DNA of 46,665 nt from Isoptericola sp. QY 916 (lineage in GTDB: Bacteria > Actinomycetota > Actinomycetes > Actinomycetales > Cellulomonadaceae). The notes under the pieces are model-generated. The model made no database searches. It saw only the letters and a program-made list of their open reading frames with translations, and was not told where the DNA came from. The stretch lies in contig JADHZE010000005.1 of the NCBI GenBank assembly GCA_026934365.1, positions 1 through 46,665 of the forward strand, written 5' to 3'. The first letter of the stretch is position 1. Each line of letters opens with the position of its first letter. Shown piece by piece: positions 7,942-16,400 of this stretch. The position numbers were made by a program, and so were the translations under genes.

Positions 7942-9654
7942 TCAGCCGTCGGCGGACGCCGCCCGGCGGGTGCGTCGACGCTCCGCGAGGTCGTACGCCT
8001 CGCGCACCGATCCCAGGAGGGTGTCGCCGCTCGGGACGACGGAGTCGCGCAGGCGTCCGCTGACGCCGCCGGTCTCGAAACGCTTCCGCAGGTCCTCCGG
8101 CACACCGCACACCACGACCTCGACGCCGTGCTCGTGCCAGCGGTCCAGCAGCCGGTCGAGCGACTTGAGGAACGTGGTCGACGGGATGCCCGCGGAGCCG
8201 CGCAGCGAGATGACGAGGGCGGCGTCTTGCGTGTGCGCGGTGTGCGGCCACTCCTCCTCGAGGCGGTTCACCTCGGCGAAGAACCCGGTGCCCACGTAGT
8301 GCAGCACGGTGGTCTGGCCGCTGGGCAGGTCGGCGGGGGCGTCCTTGACGCGGAAGTCCCCGTCGCCCGTCGGCACGAACCGGACCAGCCGCCCGCGCTT
8401 GGCCGCCTGCACGGCGAACAGGACGATCGAGAGGCCCGCCCCGAGGAAGATGGCCTGCTGCAGCGGCAGCTGCGTGGTGGCCGCGAACGTCACGACCAGC
8501 GCCGCCGCGGACAGCCACGACGTGCGGAAGACGAGCACGATGTCGGCCCACCGCCCGACGATGAGCTCGCCGCCGATGACGAGCAGCAGGCCCCCGATGA
8601 CCGCCATCGGGATCTCGCCGGCCAGCGGGCCGAGCAGCAGCACCAGCACGATGAGCCACACGCCCGCGAAGATGCCGGCCCAGCGCGTCTGCGCGCCGCC
8701 GCTGGTCGCGACGCCGGTGCGCGAGAGGGACCCGCCGGTGGGCAGCGCGCCGAAGAACCCTCCCGCCACGTTGGCGAGGCCCTGCGCCGTGAAGTCCTTC
8801 GAGACGTCGGTGCGGGAGCCGTCCGGGTTGGGCACCGCCGCGCCGATCCCCGCCGCCTGCGCGAGCGCGATGAGTGCGATGGCGAGGCCGCCGGACACGA
8901 GCTCCGGCATCGCGCCGACGTCCGGCAGCGTGAACGGCGGCAGCGAGCGGGGGATGGCGGCGATGTCGCTCACCCGCTCCACGTCGGTGCCCAGCAGCGC
9001 GACGACCACGGTGACGACGACGAGCGAGACCAGCGTCGCCGTCTTGCGCAGCGGCTTCACGAGCTGGAGCCCCGCCCACACGGCCACCGTCGCGACCGCG
9101 ACGAGCACGGTCGCGCCGTCCCACTCCCCGACGTGCAGCACGCCCTCGACCAGCTTGCCCACCGTGTTGTGCGCCTCAGGGGTGTAGCCGGTGGCGTCCT
9201 TGACCACGCCGGCCACGATCTGCACGGCGATGCCCGCAGTGAACCCGGTCATCACCGCCGTCGACACGAACGACATCACCGAGCCGAGCTTGAGCACCCC
9301 CAGCAGCAGCATCCACAGCCCGACCATCACGGTCAGCGCGGCGACGGAGCCGAGGTCGCCGGGGTCGAGGCCCGCGCCGACGAGGATGCTCTGCGCCGAC
9401 AGCGCGATCGCGCTCGTGAGCGTGGTGACCATGAGGACCGTGCGGCTGAAGATCGAGCCGATCACCGTGGGCACGGCGCCCGACCACAGGCCCATCGGCG
9501 CGGAGAACCCGCCGACCGTCGCGTACGCCATGCCCTCGGGGATGGAGAACAGGCCCGTCACGAAGCCGGAGACGACGTCGCGGGGGGTGGGCCTGGCCAG
9601 CTTCCGGGCCTTCCCGGCCTGGGGGGCCGGCGTCGCGTCGCTCGCCTCGCTCAC
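7942..9654 (-). CDS. SulP family anion (sulfate-type) transporter with STAS domain
   Basis: 570 residues. A membrane domain of 10-14 helices (about 20-420) carries SulP landmarks: 'GFVTGLFSIPEGMAYATVGG', 'AQAAGIGAAVPNPDGSRTDVSKDFTAQGLANVAGGFFGALPTGGSLSRTG' (read in parts). A C-terminal STAS domain (about 435-550) follows. SulP proteins move sulfate, bicarbonate or other anions. The GTG start at 9654 has an excellent GAGGAGG seven bases upstream; an ATG 16 codons earlier would swallow this site. The alkyl sulfatase follows at 44 bases, so sulfate or sulfate-ester traffic is the likely role. A 7-bp inverted repeat frames the ribosome binding site. Confidence 0.92.
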   Translation of the reverse strand: MSEASDATPAPQAGKARKLARPTPRDVVSGFVTGLFSIPEGMAYATVGGFSAPMGLWSGAVPTVIGSIFSRTVLMVTTLTSAIALSAQSILVGAGLDPGDLGSVAALTVMVGLWMLLLGVLKLGSVMSFVSTAVMTGFTAGIAVQIVAGVVKDATGYTPEAHNTVGKLVEGVLHVGEWDGATVLVAVATVAVWAGLQLVKPLRKTATLVSLVVVTVVVALLGTDVERVSDIAAIPRSLPPFTLPDVGAMPELVSGGLAIALIALAQAAGIGAAVPNPDGSRTDVSKDFTAQGLANVAGGFFGALPTGGSLSRTGVATSGGAQTRWAGIFAGVWLIVLVLLLGPLAGEIPMAVIGGLLLVIGGELIVGRWADIVLVFRTSWLSAAALVVTFAATTQLPLQQAIFLGAGLSIVLFAVQAAKRGRLVRFVPTGDGDFRVKDAPADLPSGQTTVLHYVGTGFFAEVNRLEEEWPHTAHTQDAALVISLRGSAGIPSTTFLKSLDRLLDRWHEHGVEVVVCGVPEDLRKRFETGGVSGRLRDSVVPSGDTLLGSVREAYDLAERRRTRRAASADG

Positions 9655-9695
9655 AGGGTGCCCTCCTCGGTGGCCGCCGATGCACCAAGCACCCT
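9655..9695 (-). promoter_or_regulatory. inverted repeat enclosing the SulP ribosome binding site
   Basis: On the coding strand, AGGGTGC (9695-9689) can pair with GCACCCT (9661-9655), which abuts the GTG start. The 27-base loop contains the GAGGAGG ribosome binding site and a small nested stem. The structure would place the ribosome binding site in a loop and the start codon at the stem base. A regulatory role is inference. Confidence 0.35.
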
Positions 9696-9738
9696 GCCCC
9701 ACCAGGAGGGACGCCGCGACCGCAGCGTCCGCTGGACC

Positions 9739-10185
9739 TCAGCCGCAGTCCAGGTCCTGGCCCACGGACGCCGTGGCGTCGACGACGCCCTGCGCCTCCT
9801 CCTTGAGGGAGTCGGCCGCCTCGGCGAGCGTGGCGTCGTCGTCGACCTGACCGAACGCCGTGACGAGGGCGTCCCACGAGCGGGCGATGTCGTCCGTGCG
9901 GTCGTCGCTCACCTGGGAGATGCTCTCCTCCAGCGTCTCCTGGGCCTCCTGCGCCTGATCGCGCGCCGCCTGCACCTCCGCGACCGTCGCGTCGGGGCCC
10001 AGGGTGCCCGCGAGGTTCCGCAGGGCGTCCGTGTACGCGGAGAGGTCCTGGCAGGTCTGGGTCGTGTGGTCCCCCATGGCGTCGGTGCTGGCCTCGCCGC
10101 ACCCCGCCAGCAGCAGCGCCGTCGCGCCCAGCGCCGCCGTCGTGCCCGGCGCCGTACGCCCGTGTCGTGTCCTCGCCCGGCCCAT
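9739..10185 (-). CDS. small lipoprotein, unknown function
   Basis: 148 residues. A clear lipoprotein signal (basic N-terminus, hydrophobic core, lipobox LAGC with Cys29) is followed by about 115 mature residues. These are predicted mostly helical ('EVQAARDQAQEAQETLEESISQV', read in parts) with one further cysteine pair (TCQDL, DLDCG). No family is recognised. The start at 10185 is fixed by GAAGGAG five bases upstream. Longer in-frame starts would bury the signal peptide. It is 84 bases ahead of the SulP gene on the same strand and may be co-transcribed with it. The giant surface protein gene is divergent. Confidence 0.82.
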   Translation of the reverse strand: MGRARTRHGRTAPGTTAALGATALLLAGCGEASTDAMGDHTTQTCQDLSAYTDALRNLAGTLGPDATVAEVQAARDQAQEAQETLEESISQVSDDRTDDIARSWDALVTAFGQVDDDATLAEAADSLKEEAQGVVDATASVGQDLDCG

Positions 10186-10405
10186 GTCGACTCCTTCGTC
10201 GCGCTCCGACGCTCTCACCTCGACTGTCGCCGCACGGCCCGCCGCTCGCGAGCGCACGCCGAGGCCGGAATACCGGGCGTTTGAGACCATCGTGAGGAAC
10301 TGTCGTTCGCCGAGCCAAGTCACCCGATGTCTGACACCGTCGGTGGTGGTGCTCGCGCACAGCGTCGCGCGCGGGCGGTTTGCACCGATGTGTGGAGGGG
10401 CACTG

Positions 10406-13400
10406 ATGGTGGATCGTCGCAGTTCAACGGGTCGAGGTGTGGCCCGTCACGCCGGCAAGCACAGCGTCGCGAAGGCCGGCGGAAGGTTCCGGCGCGGCTG
10501 GTCCGTGCTCGGCGTGCTCGCGCTGGGGCTCGCGGGGGCGATCATCCCGGCGACGTCGGCGTCCGCGGCGTCGTGGGGGATCTCCAAGGTGGAGACCAGC
10601 ACGGGGCCCTACCAGCCGGGCGAGACGGTCACGTGGGTCGTCACGGTGTCGTGCTCGGACCCCAACCAGGACCCGTGCGTCCCGACCACCATGACGGACC
10701 CGCTTCCGGACTACGTCGAGCTCGTCAGCGCGTCGATCCAGAGCCCGGGGGCGGGGACGGTCAACCCGGCCATCGACGCCGACACGGACACGGACACGGT
10801 GACGTACACGGCCGACAGCGTGGACAACGGCCAGCAGTCCCAGATCCTCATCACCGCGGTGATCGCCGACGACATCCCGTACAGCATGAACGGGGAGACG
10901 ATCACCAACACGGCGACGGTGGACTCGGAGAACTCCGACCCGAACACGGGGAGCGACGGCATCGAACCCGTGATCCCGCTCGTCCTCGACTCGGAGACGA
11001 CGAAGACCATCGAACCGGACGGCGCGATCGCGAGCCCCGGCACGCCCGCGACGATGACGATCGGCGGCACCAACACGTCCAACGACCCGGTGGACTCGCT
11101 GGTCATCGTCGAACCCACGGAGGGCACCGACCCGAACCCGTTCACGTACCTCGGCTTCACCGGCTGGGGCGACGTCGTGTGGCCCGACGGGGCTGAGTCG
11201 GCCACGGTGACGTTCACCTGCGCCGACGGGCCCGCGGAGCCGCAGACGACCACCACGCCCGACACGTTGCCCGACCCGCCGGCGGACTGCGACGTCGAGG
11301 GCTTCACGGTGCAGTTCGACGGCGACATCGCGATCGGCGCATCGGCGTCCATCCCGATCGACGTCGAGCAGACCGACGCCGTCACGGACCTCACCGACAC
11401 CACGACGATCACCAACACGACCTCGTCGAACGTGATCCACGGCGATGAGGAGTCCGACCCGACGGATGCCAGCGATACCTACGTCATCACCCCGCCGAAC
11501 AACAGCGTGACGCCTACCAAGTCGTTCGACCCCGCCGTCGTGAGCGCGGGCGACCCGACGACGGTCACCCTGGGTGCGACCAACGACGGCGACCCGACGA
11601 CGAACCTCACCATCACCGAGCCGTCGCCGGGTACGGACAGCCCGTTCGAAGGCGACGACCCGATCACGTTCACCGGGTGGGGGACGGACGGCGAGGGCGC
11701 CGGGGTGGTGTGGCCGAACGACGCCGACGCGGCCAGCGTCACGTTCACCTGCGCGGGCGGGACGACGACCGACCCGATCCCCGCCGAGGCGGAGGACACG
11801 CTGCCCGACCCGCCCGCCGGGTGCGACGTCGTCGGGTTCTCCGTCGAGTTCACCGGGAACATCGTCACCGGCGCCGAGGCGACCATCCCGTTCACGGCGG
11901 ACACCGACCCGGACCAGGACGAGGACAACGTCCTGCACCCGAACGAGATCACCGTCGAGATCCCCAACGACACGGAGACCGCCGAGGACACGCTCGAGAC
12001 GCTGACCGACCGGCTCGCCACGGACACCACCAAGTCGATCTCGCCGTCCACCATCCCGGCGCTGCCCGGCCAGACCGTCGTCATCGGCCTCCCGACCCAG
12101 CTCCTGCCGTTCGGCGAGGACGGCTCCACGACCAACGCGGACCAGATCGTGGTCCAGGACCCGACGGACCCGGCGAACCCGGGCGAGTTCTGGGACAACT
12201 TCGTCCCGACGTCGGTCCGTTCCACCGAGGTGCCCGCCGGAACGACGCTCACCATCAACTACTGGAACGGCTCCGAGTGGGTCGAGGCGCCCGGCTGCGG
12301 ACCGACCGACGGCGCCGCGACGGTCAACTGTGACCTGCCGGCCGACGCCCAGGGCGTCCAGTTCGTCTACGACGACAACACGGGCGAGGGCATCCCGCCG
12401 GGCACCAGCGTGTCCCCGAACTTCATCGCCGCCTACACGGGGCCCGAGGACGCCGACGACCCGATCGAGAACTGCGGCGCCTCCAGCGCTTCGAGCGGCA
12501 CGGTCGCCCCGACCGCCCCGGCCGAGGGGTGCGACACCGTCGACCCGTTCCCGGTGCCTGTGGGCCCGGGCGACCTCGACTTCATGGACAAGACGTTCCT
12601 CGCCCCGGACGGCCAGACCGGTGAGCCCTACACCCTGCGTGCCCGCACCCAGGACGAGATCACGGCGCAGATCACCTGGTCGACGAACGGGTTCGAGAAC
12701 GTGGACCCGATGGTGATCAGCGACATCGCCGATCCGGTGGCCGCCGACGACCCCGCGATCGCCGACTCGTACTACGACGCCTTCAACCTGACGCGCGTCG
12801 AGGCGATCGACGGATCGGTTGACCCGCTGATCCAGTACGACCAGGTCGAGAGCGTGGAGCTGTTCATCGACGGCGCGTGGGTCGAGGCGTCGGGCGACCC
12901 CTGCCCGACGGCCTGCGACGGGACCTTCCCGGGCTACACGCTGACCGCCGACGAGCAGGAGAGCGCGACGTCGGTGCGCCTGACGTACACGGAGTCGCCG
13001 AGCCGCGCCCAGTTCCCCGCCGACCCGACGGTTCCGGCCCAGGGCGACGGCGTGGCCCGCTCCACCCAGGCGGACGGGCGGCACCTCGACCTGACCTTCC
13101 AGCTGCGCGACGACCGCCGCAGCGGCGGCCCGGCGCTGGGGCGCGACCAGGGCGAGATCTACAACAACCCCGACGACCCGGGCCTGGTCACGAACACCGC
13201 GCGGGGCACGGCGACCTTCAACCCGCCGGACGGCGGCGACCCAGTCACGCGGACGGACACCGACGCCGACGACGTGCTCATCATCGACGAGCCCATCAAC
13301 GTGGGGATCGACAAGGAGTGGACGGGCGGGCCGCTGTCCGTGCCGCCGGAGGGTACGCCGTACGAGGACTTCCCGACGACGGACGTGACCATCACCGGGT

Positions 13401-16400
13401 CGAACAACTCGGTGGCGCGGGTGGACCAGCTGCTGATCGCCGAACCGTCGTACGCCAACGACGACAACGTCGTCGAACCCCTCGTCGCCCCGGGCACGAA
13501 CCCGTTCGACGCGTTCACGCTGACGGACATCATCGACGTCGTGCCGCCGGACGGGACCGAGACGACCACGGTGACCCTGACGACCGTCGACGGGACGACG
13601 ACCGACTACGACGAGGCCGGCGCCGAGGCGCTCACGGTCGACGACCTCGCCGACGTCGTCGGCGTCGAAGTCGCCTTCGACGGGCGCATCGCGTCCACCG
13701 AGTCGGGCAACAACCAGGGCGTCCTGGAGATGACCCTCAAGCTGCGCGAGTTCGACCGGTACACCGGTGACCGGATCACCGTGGACCACGACCCGAACCC
13801 CGTGCCCAACAGCGCGGGCGCCCAGGTCTCGGACCCGGGGGGCACGACGGCCGACGATCCCGTGGCGTGGGACACCGCGGACGTGGAGCTCCGCGACGCG
13901 GAGATCACCATGGAGGAGACCAAGTCGTTCACCCCCGCCACGATCACCGAACCGGGCTCCGACGCGGAGACCAACCCGACCTCGGTCCTCGAGATCACGG
14001 GGCAGCCGACAGGCCCGTCCCGTGCCGTGGAGATGACGCTCACCGACGTGGACGGCAGCTTCTGGAACCAGTACGACTTCGTGGACTTCGCCGACACGAC
14101 GTTCACCGGCCCGATCGACCAGGTGCAGGTGGACGCCTGCACGGGCGGGACGTACGACGAGGCGAGCGACACGTTCGACGGCTGCACGTGGACGAACGGG
14201 GTGCCCTCCGGCGCGTTCGCCCTGCCGGACGGCGTGGTGGCGGCTGACGTGGTCGGTCTCCGGTTCACCTTCACCAAGGCCGACGGCACGATCTGGGAGA
14301 ACCCGGCGAACCCCGTCCAGGCCGTCCACCTCACTGTCCAGGTGCGCGACACCCTGCGCTCCGACCCGAGCACGCCGGTGCCCACCGACCTGACCGGGAA
14401 CGACCCGGCCCCGGGCGAGGACGCGGCGGGCGTCGCTACGAACGACGTCACTGCCACGGTGACGGGCGCCGACCTCGTCTTCAACCCGGACGACCCGGAG
14501 AACCCCATCCCGGTGACGGCCGACGCCGAGGCGTCCGGGACGATCAACTACCAGCACGCCGAGAACGGCGTGCAGATCGTCAAGGACTTCGACACCGACA
14601 TCACGGGCGGCACGAAGCCCCCGAACACGGCGTTCCCGATGAACATCACCGTGACGAACGTCGGCAACCGCCCGATCTACGACCCGGTGATCATCGACGA
14701 CCCGATGCCCACCGACGCCGACGGGCCGCAGCTGCGGCTCGCAGACGTCGCCGAGCCGTACAGCTACGCGCTCACCGAGCCGGGCACGGCTCCTCCCGGG
14801 CAGCCGAACGGGCCGCAGATGCCCACCGACCCGGACGACGTCACCGTCGACCGGGACGGCAACATCGCCGGCCTGACGTTCACGTTCCCCGAGGGCACCG
14901 TGCTCGAGGTCGGCCAGGTCTACACGATCACCGTGCAGGTGATCTTCCGGACGACGCTGCCCGCCAACACGGTGGTCAACAACACCGCGGGCGTGACCGG
15001 CGACCGGCCGTGGGACGTCTGCCAGGCCCAGTCCGGCGAGGACGGGACCACCATCCCCGGCCGCATCAACGAGGAGACGGGCGCGTGCGAGGCGGACTCG
15101 GACGTGACGCCCATCCCGTCCGGCGTGCTCGCGGAGTCGAAGTACGTCAAGGCGACCGACGACCAGTACCCGCTCGGCATCATGGTTGATCCCGACCAGC
15201 CGGGGAACGTCACCCCGGAGGACTGCGCGCCGGTCGAGCCTGCCGGCGACCCGGAGTTCTACGCCTACCCGTGCACGCCGGTCATCCCGCCGGGGCATGA
15301 CGAGACGTGGCACATCCGCGTGGACAACGTGGGCAACCTGCCCATGGACAAGGTGGTCATCTACGACCGCATGCCCACGCCGGGGGACACCGCGTCCGAC
15401 CCGACCAGCAGCTCGGCCCGCGGGTCGCAGTGGGAGCCGATCCTCAACCCGAACTTCCCGCCCGAGGTGGTCGACGCCCCCGTCGGGAGCACGACGACGT
15501 TCTACTACACACTCGTCGACGACTACTGCGCGGACGACCTCACCGACCCGTTGAACGAGCCGACGTGCTCCGACGACCCGGCCGCCGGCGGGTGGGCCGA
15601 GCTCACCGCGGACACCAGCGAGGAGACGTACGAGCAGATCAGCGCCTTCAAGGCGGTCATCACCATGGCGGACGGGAACCTCTTCCGGCCGGGCAGCTCG
15701 CTCTCGCTGGAGGGCACCACCACCACCCCGCCCGAGGTGCCGGAGGCCGGCGACCGGTCGATCGCCTTCAACTCGGCCGCCACGTCCGGGGTGGTCGTCG
15801 CGCAGAACGGGGCCCGGATCAACTCCTTGTCCGCAGAAGGCACCAAGGTCGGCGTCGCGACGGCGAGCGGTCCGCTCGAGGTGACCAAGCTGGTCACGGG
15901 AGACGGTGCGGCGAACGCGCCGGACTCGTTCGAGATGACCGTCGAGTGCACGTCCGGAGTGGGCACGTGGGTGGAGACGGAGCTCGACCCGATCCCCATC
16001 ACGGTCGTCCCGGGCACACCCACGCTGGTGCCCGACCTGCCGTACGGCGCCGAGTGCACGCTGACCGAGGACGCGGGTGCCGGCCAGACCGAGCTCATCG
16101 TCGGCACGGTGACGATCGACAGCGAGTCGGAGAACGACCCCACGACGATCAACGCCATCAACCGGTACGACCTGTCGAGCATCGTCATCGACAAGGAGGT
16201 CGTCAGCGATGCCGTGGACCAGGACGGCAACCCGGTCGAGTTCGGTCCGTTCGACGGCACGGTGGAGTGCACGTTCCTCGGCGAGCCCGTCTACGCCGAG
16301 GGGTACGGCCCGGACGACCCGATGACGTTCGAGCTGGACGACGGAGGCTCCGTCGAGTTCGACGGCCTGCCGGTGGGTGCGGAGTGCACGGTCACGGAGA

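Noticed and set aside
10185-10406. A promoter with clear -35/-10 boxes for the giant surface protein gene
   Set aside because: TTGAGA and GGAATA-like boxes are present, but no partner lies at acceptable spacing, so nothing is annotated.
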